A stretch of 64,000 bases of DNA. Source: Glandiceps talaboti. Its lineage: Eukaryota > Hemichordata > Enteropneusta > Spengelidae. The stretch lies in contig NC_135561.1 of the NCBI RefSeq assembly GCF_964340395.1, forward strand, positions 17,169,240 to 17,233,239, in the 5' to 3' direction. The notes under the pieces were generated by a model that was not told the origin of the DNA, ran no database searches, and was given only the letters and a program-made list of their open reading frames with translations. How positions within the stretch are numbered: the first letter of the stretch is position 1; each line of letters begins with the position of its first letter. Made by a program: the position numbers and the translations under genes. This document shows positions 23,303-35,228 of this stretch, piece by piece.

Positions 23303-24913
23303 TGTAAAAATTCAAAGTTATTGGAATCCATGTGTCGTCTTCCAATTTATGACCACATTGCCCTACTTCTCCATACTTTGTCTTTAATATATTAAACCAC
23401 TGGATCAGCTTTCTTTCTCTGGCCCTCAAGAGACACTCATTAAAATAGATATGAGCTTCTCGTCTGTGTAATGCTATGTCTCTTTCTTCTATAAATTCAA
23501 TTTTGGACTTAATTTCACTTTCATCATAATTGTCACTTTGTCTTCCCTCTCGAATCATTCCTTCTCTCTTGTCTACTTCTCGCTCTCTAGCTGCCACCAC
23601 CATCTCTCTTCTCTCTACCTGTAATCTCTCCTTTAAAAATATGATACACTGTCTTTCGTCTTCAATATTTTCAACATCTTTCTCTCTGTCTGCCAACGCC
23701 GTCTTTCTTCCTTCTAACTTCAAGATATCCTTTTCAATTCTCTCTCTTTCTTCTGCAATCTTTTCCTCTCTCTTCACAACATATTTCTCTTTGTCCATCA
23801 ATGCCATCTCTTTTCCTTCTAACTTCAAGATATCCTTTTCAATTCTCTCTCTTTCTTCTGCAATCTTTTCCTCTCTCTTCACAACATATTTCTCTTTATC
23901 CATCAATACCATCTCTTTTCCTTCTAACTTCAAGATATCCTTTTCAATTCTCTCTCTTTCTTCTGCAATCTTTTCCTCTCTCTTCACAACATATTTCTCT
24001 CTGCCCATCAATGCCATCTCTTTTCCTTCTAACTTCAAGATATCCTTTTCAATTCTCTCTCTTTCTTCTGCAATCTTTTCCTCGCTCTTCACAACATATT
24101 TCTCTCTGTCCGTCAATGCCATCTCTTTTCCTTCTAACTTCAAGATATCCTTTTCAATTCTCTCTCTTTCTTCTGCAATCTTTTCCTCTCTCTTCACAAC
24201 ATATTTCTCTCTGTCCATCAATGCCATCTCTTTTCCTTCTAACTTCAAGATATCCTTTTCATTTCTCTCTCTTTCTTCTGCAATCTTTTCCTCTCTCCTC
24301 ACAACATATTTCTCTCTGTCCATCAACGTCATCTCTTTTCCTTCTAACTTCAAGATATCCTTTTCAATTCTCTCTCTTTCTTCTGCAATCTTTTCCTCTC
24401 TCCTCACAACATATTTCTCTCTGTCCATCAATGCCATCTCTTTTCCTTCTAACTTCAAGATATCCTTTACAATTCTCTCTCTTTCTTCTACAATCTTTCC
24501 TTCTCTCTTCTGTACTTCTTCCTCTTTGTCTGTCAACGCCGTCTTTCTTCCTTCTAACTTCAAGATATCCTTTTCAATTATCTGTCTGTCATCTTCAATC
24601 CCTTCTTCTCTCTTATCCATTTCTCGCTTCCTATCTGCCAACGCTGTTTCTCTTGCCTTTAGCTTTAACATATCATTTTCAAATCTATGTCTACCTTCTT
24701 CAATCTTTCTTCGTCTTATCTCTGCTTCTCGCCGTATGGTGTCTTTCATAACTTCAACTTCCTTTTCTCTTCGTTCAACTTCTTTCTTCATCCTCCTTAC
24801 TTCGTTTGCTTCATTTCGTAAACTTCTCTCTCTATTTTCTAGTTAAAAATAATAATTCAAAAACTGTCATATACTTTGTACGTATTGTCAGGCCTTTCTA
24901 TATCGTTTTATTA

Positions 24914-25012
<99 letters not shown>

Positions 25013-25213
25013 TTCACAAATCACAAAAAATAACAAAAATATAGTTCGTTGTTAGTGTAGCTTTGCCAGAAACACAACAACCGACTCAGTGGTTCAAGCA
25101 TTGAAATCAAACTGTGTTAAAAAAATTAACAAAATTATAAATATCTTACCTTGAGATACTCTCTGAGTGGTCAATCGAGGTGTGCAAAACAAGTCTTGGA
25201 TACTTGAAATCAT
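23298..25213 (-). CDS. Tandem coiled-coil repeat protein, gene 2 (534 aa)
   Basis: Paralogue of the gene to its left. Exon 1 is 25150-25213, exon 2 is 23298-24838, with a 311-bp phase 1 intron. The frame is unbroken for 534 residues. It carries seven 35-residue units between the same degenerate flanking units. The units differ from each other more than in genes 1 and 3: variants include KEMTLMD, KEMALTD, KEMALMG and KEMVLMD, plus VVRREEK and VVKSEEK. Exon 1 is unchanged in protein sequence. The C-terminus is extended by Tyr-Lys through loss of the usual stop. In its 5' half it has Arg where genes 1 and 3 have Trp (KDTIRREA), and in its 3' half it matches gene 3. The role is unknown; the open frame over 1.5 kb of repeats argues that it is maintained. 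Confidence 0.72.
24917..25009. repeat. (GA)n microsatellite, intron of gene 2
   Basis: About 46 GA units with no GAGC or GAGG core, unlike units 1 and 3. Confidence 0.95.
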
Positions 25214-26584
25214 TGTTACTTTTTAGAAATAGCAAAACGGATAAGCCGAAAGCACAATAAAGTTAACACGCACAAGTCAGTCTGTGTTTTGGAATTCGAT
25301 CATGTGAAGAACGTCCGAACGTTTGCGACGCGTCGTCGACCCGTTCGAACTCCTCAGGCCTAAGGTCTCGTAGAACATCATCACGCGAGATTACTTCATT
25401 GCTCTCGACTTTCACTTGCGCCTTTTCCCCCACGTTTTATCTAAACTTAAGTCGTTGCCGCGCTCCGATCCGGCGCAATACGACTATAATCGCATACTGA
25501 TATCGAGGGCCGAAGGCTCGATTTGCCACCCCCACTAGCTATCACCTTGGCGGGGATGATGTTTCTACCCAAAATCAAGATTGAAAGAGAAAACCCTGCT
25601 GACTATTAAAGTATTTCCAAGTACAGGTTACAGCCCAATGTGAGACATTAATTTCTTTTTGCATAGCTCACATCTATTTGTAAAGAAATCTAAATTGTTA
25701 TCGGACGGTATGGATGCTGAAGTCGTTAACAACTAGAATGCGGATAGTGGGGCGGGAAGGGGAGGGGCACTGTATAATGAAACATTAAAATATATGTAGC
25801 GAGGGGGGGGGGGTTGCTATGAAAATTCTTGGTTCATTTCGGGGGACCATGACATGATATCTTTGGGAGTGCAAGGGCGGGGTTTGGGAAGGGGGGGGGG
25901 GGCGACAGAAAGACGTTTGACCAAAGCATTTTCTTCCCTTATTCCCTGCCCCCCCCCCCCCCCCCCAGCGGTCAAAGACTGGTTACATATTTTTTTATCT
26001 CGCATTCGGGCATGCGCACTTTATACAAAATGCATATTTATTTTAATTCGGATCTAGTCATGATCACCAATAAGAGTTTCGCTTCAAAGGAGAAGAAGGG
26101 TTAGCAAGCTGAGTTACAGATTGTGTCCGTATACTTCGTCAAAAAAAATATTTTCTGTGTAAATTCTTTAAAACCGGTGGCTTATCATCAGGTAATTCTC
26201 TGACGTGAAAATGACCTTTTCGGATTGGTCGTCGTAAGTGGATGTCTTCCGTGCGCAGATTGGACACAAATACACAGCCCCGGCACTACATGTATGTGCC
26301 AATCACGTGCATGTAATAGATCGTCTTGTAATTGAGTCTGCACTAGCAAGATGAGGTAAATCACTTTGTAGTAATTAATACATTTATTGTTCTCTGACAT
26401 CAGTAGTTCTCAACGTTGTTCATCAAGTCTTAGACCACTAGTGGGCTGAGATCAGGTCTAATAAATCTTTCATTTCACAGTTTGTAAAAATCGAGAAGGT
26501 GGCGATCACACACCCAACCACCCACCCACCACCACCACCACCACAATTATCATCATCGACATCATCATAAATATCATAAATATC
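25214..26584. other. Upstream region of coiled-coil gene 2
   Basis: Near-copy of the region above gene 1. It has the same CpG stretch, G and C runs (25804-25813, 25950-25966) and CCAAT, with small insertions and deletions. No coding exon is supported. Confidence 0.5.
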
Positions 26585-26779
26585 GGAAACGTGAAAGGTC
26601 TTTGGCAACCTTCTGATGGTAAAACCTGTTATGTTAATCCTCAACTTTTTTTCTAGCAAGGAAGAGTTGTTCAAAGTCGTTTTTTTAACAGAGAGGGCTT
26701 TTCAAAATGTATCCACGTCCGTTTCAAAGTACATAGGAAATGGGCAAACCTTCTATTCACATCCCTGGGGTTCACAGCC

Positions 26780-26962
26780 ATGCATCGTCGTAAAACCACC
26801 ACACCTAGTTACGGCAATAATAGAACAATACCAGTTTACGACAGCGTGAAAGGCTACCCTGGCTTGCTAAAATTTGTTCAAAATAGAAATGAAACTTTTC
26901 ATGGCCTTACGTTTTGTGACTCGACAACTCGAATCAGATATAATCCACAATTCAATTACTAA
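26780..26962 (+). other. Conserved 60-codon open frame, unit 3
   Basis: Same peptide as in unit 2. Start and stop are both preserved. No recognised function. Confidence 0.25.
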
Positions 26963-27122
26963 TAATAAGAACCATGGGAAAAAACAGAAATTATGTCTAT
27001 TGGATGTATATTTACAGAGTCGATTTCAAGCCTGTAAATTTATAGTTCATGAGAAAAGGACTCAAATATAATCTGCTAAATATGAAGCTTTGGAAAGTGT
27101 CACATCTTCAACATTCAGAGTC

Positions 27123-27179
<57 letters not shown>

Positions 27180-27275
27180 CACATACACACACGTTATTGT
27201 CATAAAGCTGAATTACATAAAAAGTAAAAACTTACACAATTGAAAACGAGAGTAGTTTATAATTAATAACAATAT

Positions 27276-27281
27276 TTTATT
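27276..27281 (-). terminator. Poly(A) signal AATAAA, coiled-coil gene 3
   Basis: One base after the TAA stop (27285-27283), as in gene 1. Confidence 0.5.
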
Positions 27282-27282
27282 T

Positions 27283-29396
27283 TTAAAAATTCAAAGTTAT
27301 TGGAATCCATGTGTCGTCTTCCAATTTATGACCACATTGCCCTACTTCTCCATACTTTGTCTTTAATATATTAAACCACTGGATCAGCTTTCTTTCTCTG
27401 GCCCTCAAGAGACACTCATTAAAATAGATATGAGCTTCTCGTCTGTGTAATGCTATGTCTCTTTCTTCTAGAAATTCAATTTTGGACTTAATTTCACTTT
27501 CATCATAATTGTCACTTTGTCTTCCCTCTCGAATCATTCCTTCTCTCTTGTCTACTTCTCGCTCTCTAGCTGCCACCACCATCTCTCTTCTCTCTACCTG
27601 TAATCTCTCCTTTAAAAATATGATACACTGTCTTTCGTCTTCAATATTTTCAACATCTTTCTCTCTGTCTGCCAACGCCGTCTGTCTTCCTTCTAACTTC
27701 AAGATATCCTTTTCAATTCTCTCTCTTTCTTCTGCAATCTTTTCCTCTCTCTTCACAACATATTTCTCTTTGTCCATCAATGCCATCTCTTTTCCTTCTA
27801 ACTTCAAGATATCCTTTTCAATTCTCTCTCTTTCTTCTGCAATCTTTCCTTGCATCTTCACAACATATTTCTCTCTGTCCATCAATGCCATCTCTTTTCC
27901 TTCTAACTTCAAGATATCCTTTTCAATTCTCTCTCTTTCTCCTGCAATCTTTTCCTCTCTCTTCACAATATATTTCTCTTTGTCCATCAATGCCATCTCT
28001 TTTCCTTCTAACTTCAAGATATCCTTTTCAATTTTCTCTCTTTCTCCTGCAATCTTTTCCTCTCTCTTCACAACATATTTCTCTTTGTCCATCAATGCCA
28101 TCTCTTTTCCTTCTAACTTCAAGATATCCTTTTCAATTCTCTCTCTTTCTCCTGCAATCTTTTCCTCTCTCTTCACAATATATTTCTCTCTGTCCATCAA
28201 TGCCATCTCTTTTCCTTCTAACTTCAAGATATCCTTTTCAATTCTCTCTCTTTCTTCTGCAATCTTTTCCTCTCTCTTCACAACATATTTCTCTTTGTCC
28301 ATCAATGCCATCTCTTTTCCTTCTAACTTCAAGATATCCTTTTCAATTCTCTCTCTTTCTTCTGCAATCTTTTCCTCTCTCTTCACAACATATTTCTCTT
28401 TGTCCATCAATGCCATCTCTTTTCCTTCTAACTTCAAGATATCCTTTTCAATTCTCTCTCTTTCTTCTGCAATCTTTTCCTCTCTCTTCACAACATATTT
28501 CTCTTTGTCCATCAATGCCATCTCTTTTCCTTCTAACTTCAAGATATCCTTTTCAATTCTCTCTCTTTCTTCTACAATTTTTCCTTCTCTCTTCTGTACT
28601 TCTTCCTCTTTGTCTGTCAACGCCGTCTTTCCTCCTTCCAACTTCAAGATATCCTTTTCAATTCTCTGTCTGTCATCTTCAATCCCTTCTTCTCTCTTAT
28701 CCATTTCTCGCTTCCTATCTGCCAACGCTGTTTCTCTTGCCTCTAGCTTTAACATATCATTTTCAAATCTATGTCTACCTTCTTCAATCTTTCTTCGTCT
28801 TATCTCTGCTTCTCGCCATATGGTGTCTTTCATAACTTCAACTTCTTTTTCTCTTCGTTCAACTTCTTTCTTCATCCTCCTTACTTCGTTTGCTTCATTT
28901 CGTAAACTTCTCTCTCTATTTTCTAGTTAAAAATAATAATTCTAAAACTGTCATATACTTTGTACGTATCGTCAGGCCTTTCTATATCGTTTTATTATGA
29001 TAGCTTATAAGCAATATATAAAATAATACAGGTGAAAAACAAAGCAAGGTACGATATACATTGCCTTGATATTGGATTATGTATGCCTGAGGGCAAGGAT
29101 ACTCGTCAAATCGTTACTATTTTTTGATTATATGTCTCCATAGTTGGAAATTTCTTAGAATACTGAACATACTGTTCGACGTAAATGTGGACTTTTTTTA
29201 TTCATTTAAAAAGGGGGTCATCATATTCATGGGAAACTGCGAGAAAATTATGGGTTGATTTCGGTTAGTACCGTATTACACGGACAGCTAAGTCATCATA
29301 TCTTTGTCCATCTAAAATAATGTAACGCGCAGTGGTCGAATATACAAAGCATGTAATAAAAAGCAACTTATACATCACACACAAAACTGAACTTTT

Positions 29397-29473
<77 letters not shown>

Positions 29474-29496
29474 AGGGAGGGAGGGAGGGAGGGAGG

Positions 29497-29594
<98 letters not shown>

Positions 29595-29798
29595 TTTTCA
29601 CAAATCACAAAAAAATAACAAAAATATAGTTCGTTGTTAGTGTAGCTTTGCCAGAAACACAACAACCGACTCAGTGGTTCAAGCATTGAAATCAAACTGT
29701 GTTATAAAAATTAACAAAATTATAAATATCTTACCTTGAGATACTCTCTGAGTGGTCAATCGAGGTGTGCAAAACAAGTCTTGGATACTTGAAATCAT
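27283..29798 (-). CDS. Tandem coiled-coil repeat protein, gene 3 (567 aa)
   Basis: The largest of the three paralogues. Exon 1 is 29735-29798, exon 2 is 27283-28922, with an 812-bp phase 1 intron. It has eight 35-residue units, with local variants AGERER or AGEREK in place of AEERER in three adjacent units and one VVKMQGK. The N-terminal half shares gene 1-specific residues (KDTIWREA, LEGGKTALTD). The C-terminal half shares gene 2-specific residues (IREGRQSDNYDESEIKSK). It therefore looks like a recombinant of the other two. As in its paralogues, the antisense strand also happens to be open in two frames, because the codons used rarely have stops in their complement. No membrane segment, signal peptide or catalytic motif is visible. 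Confidence 0.72.
29401..29591. repeat. (GA)n microsatellite with (GAGG)n core, intron of gene 3
   Basis: GA repeats enclose about 9 GAGG units at 29466-29502, at the place where unit 1 has GAGC. Confidence 0.95.
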
Positions 29799-31090
29799 TG
29801 TTACTTTTTAGAAATAGCAAAAAGGATAAGCCGCAAGCACAATAAAGTTAATACGCACAAGTCAGTCTGTGTTTTGGAATTCGATCATGTGAAAAACGTC
29901 CGAACGTTTGCGACGCGTCGTCGACCCGTTCGAACTCCTCAGGCCTAAGGTCTCGTAGAACATCATCACGCGAGATTACTTCATTGCTCTATGTCAGACT
30001 GTCGACTTTCACTTGCGCCTTTCACCCCTACGTTTTATCTAAACTTAAGTCGTTCCCGCGCTCCGATCCGGCGCAATACGACTATAATCGCATACTGATA
30101 TCGAGGGCCGAAGGTTCGATTTGCCACCCCACTAGCTATCACCTTGGCGGGGATGCTGTTTCTACCCAAAATCAAGATTGAAAGAGAAAACCCTGCTGAC
30201 TATTAAAGTATTTCCAAGTACAGGTTACAGCCCAATGTGAGACATTAATTTCTTTTTGCATAGCCCACATCTATTTGTAAAGAAATCTAAATTGTTATGT
30301 ATGGATGCTGAAGTCGTTAACAACTAGAATGCGGATAGTGGGGCGGGAAGGGGAGGGGCACTGTATAATGAAACATATTAAAATATATAATGTAGCGAGG
30401 GGGGGGGGGTTGCTATGAAAATTCTTGGTTCATTTCGGGGGACCATGACATGATATCTTTGGGAGTGCAAGGGGTGGGGTTTGGGGGGGGGGTGACAGAA
30501 AGACGTTTGACCAAAGCATTTTCTTCCCTTACTCCCTGCCCCCCCCCCCCCCACCAGCGGTCAAAGACTGGTTACATAATTTTTATCTCGCATTCGGGCA
30601 TGCGCACTTTATACAAAATGCATATTTATTTTAATTCGGATCTAGTCATGATCACCAATAAGAGTTTCGCTTCAAAGGAGAAGAAAGGTTAGCAAGCTGA
30701 GTTACAGATTGTGTCCGTATACTTCGTCAAAAAAAATATTTTCTGTGTAAATTCTTTAAAACCGGTGGCTTATCATCAGGTAATTCTCTGACGTCAAAAT
30801 GGCCAGTTCGGATTGGTCGTCGTAAGTGGATGTCTTCCGTGCGCAGATTGGACACAAATACACAGTCCCGGCACTATGTGCCAATCACGTGCATGTAATA
30901 GATCGTCTAGTAATCGAGTCTGCACTAGCAAGCTTAAGATGAGGTAAATTACTTTGTACTAATACATTTATTGTTCTCTGACATCAGTAGTTCTCAACGT
31001 TGTTCATTAAGTCTTAGACCACTAGTGGGCTGAGATCAGATCTAATAAATCTTTCATTTCACTGTTTGTTAAATCGAGAAGGTGGCGGTC
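29799..31090. other. Upstream region of coiled-coil gene 3
   Basis: Near-copy of the regions above genes 1 and 2, keeping the TGACGTCA (30789-30796) and inverted CCAAT pair. No coding exon is supported. Confidence 0.5.
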
Positions 31091-34088
31091 ACACACACAC
31101 ACACACACACGTACACACACCACCACCACCATTCATCTATTGTATCAAACACGATAATAACACAATAATAAGGTACACATTTATAAGTATAAAGACACTT
31201 GGCAAATATCTTGCTATTGAGGCATATGTAGTTTCTTTTTGGTTTCTGCGTGGTTGTATCAAACAGTAGAGCTACATTGGTATTATGAAATCCACTGTGT
31301 AATTGAAGATCTTGACAGATAATGTGTAGCATGTGTATTTTCCGTATTGTTGTCCGTGTGGTTGAGCTGGTACTATGGTGAACGGTAACATGAAATGAGT
31401 GGTACATACGTTGTACACACGAATCACTGGATTGACTTCTTTCAATAGTTTGTATAAAAAAACAATAATCACAGAAGCATACATTGTATTTGCTTTGCAT
31501 CCTCGATTTATTTTCATCTCTTGTTTAGGCAAGGTTTCAGCATTGCAAATCTTATTTTTAAAACATATATCTGTGATACATACACCGTATATAAAAGTGA
31601 GAGGAAACACATGCTTAGGTTGGCAGGATAATGTATTTACCAACATATATAACTACATGTATCTATATACTATGTATACACTATAGTCCTGTTATCAAAA
31701 ACAAAAGATTGCAAAATTTGGCCACTAGAAGTGCTCTTTATAAGCAACTACCGGGTATGTTTTGGACCATGGATCGGGCTCCAGAGAGCCGTGAACGGTT
31801 AAGTACAGCCTCTTTTTAATCAAAGAATCGTCATTTCCCTGTTTCACCTCAAAAGTTGGCTGTGTTCTAACCCAGCAAATCTGTGTTTTAAATTACTTCT
31901 TAACCTTACAGAGTTGTTTTTGGCACATTTTTTTGACCTCTCCATGTACACCGCCATGTGAATAGAAGCCAACTTCGTCATAGTAATGATGTACTGCACT
32001 GTCCCTCTTGTAACACTTCTTTCAAAACTGAATATGACGGGGAACCAGAAAATGGCGTACTGTGATTTTTTTAAAAAACTGTAAATGATCAGCCTCTGAA
32101 CTTAAGTACATAACTACATAATACTGTACAAAGCACTTCTATCCAAGCACTCAAAAGCACTGTATATGTACCCTTGGCACAGACCTAAAGTGGTACAAAC
32201 TTTATACTTTCTTAAACTCTACCAAGGATCACACTATCTATACTGTCACTAAGTGCCGAGTATAGAATTCTACCTATAACAATATTCTATCCTGCCAGGT
32301 CCTTAGAATTTCCTTAGATCTGAGTAAGGCAATGCAATCTGTTAAACGGACTTCAGCCAAAAAACACATTTTGGGAATGGTGAGGACTGTAAATATAACT
32401 ATTCAACTACTACTTAGAAAAACATGCCATCAGCAAACTATGATTGCCTACAAAATTGCACAATATACTGTATTAATAAATTTGACTATTTAATATACAA
32501 ATTGCACATTACAATATAAATTACAACTAACTTTCATTATGTCAATATAAATTGTCTAAATATTGCACAAACCTACTGATAATACGTTTCTATATAACTG
32601 TGTGCTTTCAAATTGCCAATAGTTTTGTTGACACTGATTGAATAGCACACTGTACATTTACAACACAACTCGGCCAATTGAGGTACCAAGTTTTCCTGTC
32701 ACAAGCTGTGCTAATACTACCTACCTGTGAGGAGTTCCTCTGTGTTTAAAATAAGAAAGTCTATATACCCTCATCGTTAGTCACTATAGACACAAACTGT
32801 TAGCTAGATACATCTGGCTATCACTACACACTCATACAAATGTACATGTCTTGCAATTGCTGCACAACACAAACAAGCCAGTCGAAGACATACCCCCCCC
32901 CCCCCCACCACCACCACCCAACCCAACTTATGGTTGTACATGTATTGTGTTTGATGTTTGACATTTTCGCAATTTTAACATTTTAATACTTTGTTAGACT
33001 TTCCGGAATGTAAATATTTGTAGTGTTCGATTTTCACTATAATTAACAATAATACTATTTGGCCTAAATTTACTAAAATGTAACCACTTCTCATCCAGTT
33101 GTATGATCTATAACTTTCATTCAAACATCGTCATCTTCATCATTTCAGTAAGATCATCCAGTTAAATTTTTAAATATTTAATTCAAATTACTTGACAAAA
33201 TCCACTAGTGGTGCAAAACTAGGTCAAAGATTTAAGCCGTTGTTGTACAAGCCACTACAGGGAGATTGTACCTTGTATGAAAAGTAAGTATATTGTGTGC
33301 TTTAACTGGACAGAAAACTTTCTTTTTCAATTCCTGAAAATAGTCTTGAACCAATGTTACAACTGTAAATATAAAAAGTTTTTTTGACTAGAAAACATCT
33401 ATTTAATTAAATTTAAGTAAAAGTGAAATGGTACTTTTAATTTAATATTTTTTTTTTCAAAACAGTGATATGGTGATATTATAAAAAAAAGTTATAAGTA
33501 CATATAAATTGTAAAACAGTCCACTAAGACTTAAGTACAAGTAAATTATTTCTGAAGATTTCATTTTAGTTTGACATAAAATATAATCATTCCTTCTCAT
33601 TTAAAATACTACAGTAATCTGTAAAATGGTTGTTGGCCTCCTTAGTTGCCACTCTTAATATATAAATAATACGTACATGTACATTATTACCCTATAATTT
33701 TCTTTGTTCAGCCAAAGAAAATAAGAGTCACCTAGGGGGCCTTGTCACTTTGAGTTGAAGACGAGAAGTTACAGAACTCTTAGGTGATGAGTATATTCCA
33801 GCTGAATGAAGACAGATATTTGAGAATAATACAATTATAAGTGCAAAAGCTTAATTCTCATAAAAATTGGGTAAATAATAGCAATTTTGAACATGTTGAC
33901 TCCACTGAACCAATGACAGTACATACATGCTGGTTGTCATGGCATATTGAACAGAATATAAATTTCATATTTTCTGTTCTAACATGCACAACTTGGCTAA
34001 TGATACGATATGATATAAAATACTGGTAGTAGTAAGAATACCAGGACAATCTAATTTCATATCGGATAGAATCTGATTCAGAAATAGC
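31090..34088. other. Intergenic region between the tandem array and the ABCA3-like gene
   Basis: I see no supportable gene. It holds a (CA)n tract (31090-31120), a copy of the GGCCACTAG repeat (31697-31835), a C-run with CCACC repeats (32892-32925), and otherwise AT-rich sequence. The right part should contain the 3' UTR of the ABCA3-like gene, but no AATAAA on the minus strand is obvious close to its stop. Confidence 0.5.
31697..31835. repeat. Interspersed repeat, 'GGCCACTAG.AGTGCT' family, copy C
   Basis: Contains AAAAGATTGCAAAATTTGGC followed by CACTAGAAGTGCT, with later TTTTGGACCATGG and GTACAGCCTC modules shared with copy A. Confidence 0.55.
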
Positions 34089-35160
34089 CTATACTGCTAC
34101 CGGTGCTTGACTGTCACTAATTTCTTCCTTTCCCAGGGTTCCTTGGCTCACTGTATCACCGCTACCATCATCTGGTTTTTGTGAGTCGAATTTGACCTCC
34201 TCCAGTTGCACTTCTTCATCATCTTCCTTTTGTGCCGGTAGGATGGGTTCGTGATCAGTTTGTGGTTTTCGTTTGGATTGTCGTACTGATCCAGTGATTG
34301 AGGCTTGTCTTTGTAAGATACTGCCTTGTCTTCCACTCAGTTTTTTACTTAATTTCTTCTGCCATTTATCCATGTGTTGCTCTTTGGCAAAATTCAAGAA
34401 AACCTGTCAATGCAAACAAAGAAATACCAAAGCAATAAATTCTTCTGTCGCAAATACATGTATCCAAACACGAAGTTCCAACCTTATGAACCTGTTTTAC
34501 TGTCGGGAAATGACAATAAACACATTGAAATACTACTGGAAACCCAGCACTGTATCCCACATTAGAAGTAAATCATTATCAACCTCTCAGTAGTAAATAC
34601 AAAAGCTGTTATAATTGAAGGTGTGAAAGTTTTCCAAACTTTGTTAGAAGTGTGAAAATGAAGTTCAGCAATTGCACTGATGCCAGACCCCCTTCCCCCT
34701 AAAAGTTTGCTTCACATTGTGTGATGGTTCCTTACTTCTATAAAACTGATCACATCTCTCAAACACAACATTACCTGTTCCAAACTGGTCTGACTAACAC
34801 TATACTCTGCAATCATTAATTCTTCCTTCTTATCCTCAATAGCAGCAAAGATGGTTGACCAGTTTAGTCCAATACTGTCTACCTGGTATTGTAGCATACC
34901 CTGCAATTCAATTCAGAAATACCCAAGATTAAAAGGTGACATGAAGGCAGCATTTTCAGATTCTGGCAAATTATTTCATGATTTTACTTACACATTGTGT
35001 TACTAAAGTGTTACACATTTCACAAATGAACATTTATACTTCAAGTAACTGTCAAGGAACACTGTCGAAACGTATTTCTCATTCATTGCTCAATGACGGT
35101 CCTTGCGAAGGACGCACATTCCTCTCACTATCAATGAAATCAATAGACATGTATATATGC

Positions 35161-35228
<68 letters not shown>

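Larger units (their letters stand above)
22619..26584. repeat. Large tandem unit 2 (about 3.97 kb)
   Basis: Same order as unit 1. It is shorter mainly because about 400 bp of the gene intron, present in units 1 and 3, is missing: the sequence jumps from TATTATGATAG straight into the GA tract at 24917. An (ATC)n tract (about 22564-22592) lies at its left edge. Confidence 0.9.
26585..31090. repeat. Large tandem unit 3 (about 4.5 kb)
   Basis: The longest unit, because of three more 105-bp repeats than unit 1 and a longer GA tract. It ends near the (CA)n at 31090, where similarity to the other units stops (last shared motif GAAGGTGGCGGTCACACAC). Confidence 0.9.

Noticed and set aside
18900-27200. 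Regularly spaced repeats resembling a CRISPR array
   Set aside because: The GACA and 105-bp repeats have no spacers of unique sequence. They are microsatellites and coding repeats in a eukaryotic context.
19306-28930. Long plus-strand open frames (368, 438 and 473 codons, with further ones in a second frame) over the coiled-coil genes
   Set aside because: They are exact antisense to the repeat-coding exons. Glu/Lys/Arg codons rarely give stops in the complement, the 105-bp unit keeps every frame open, and the Ser/Phe-rich translation has no independent support or splice structure.
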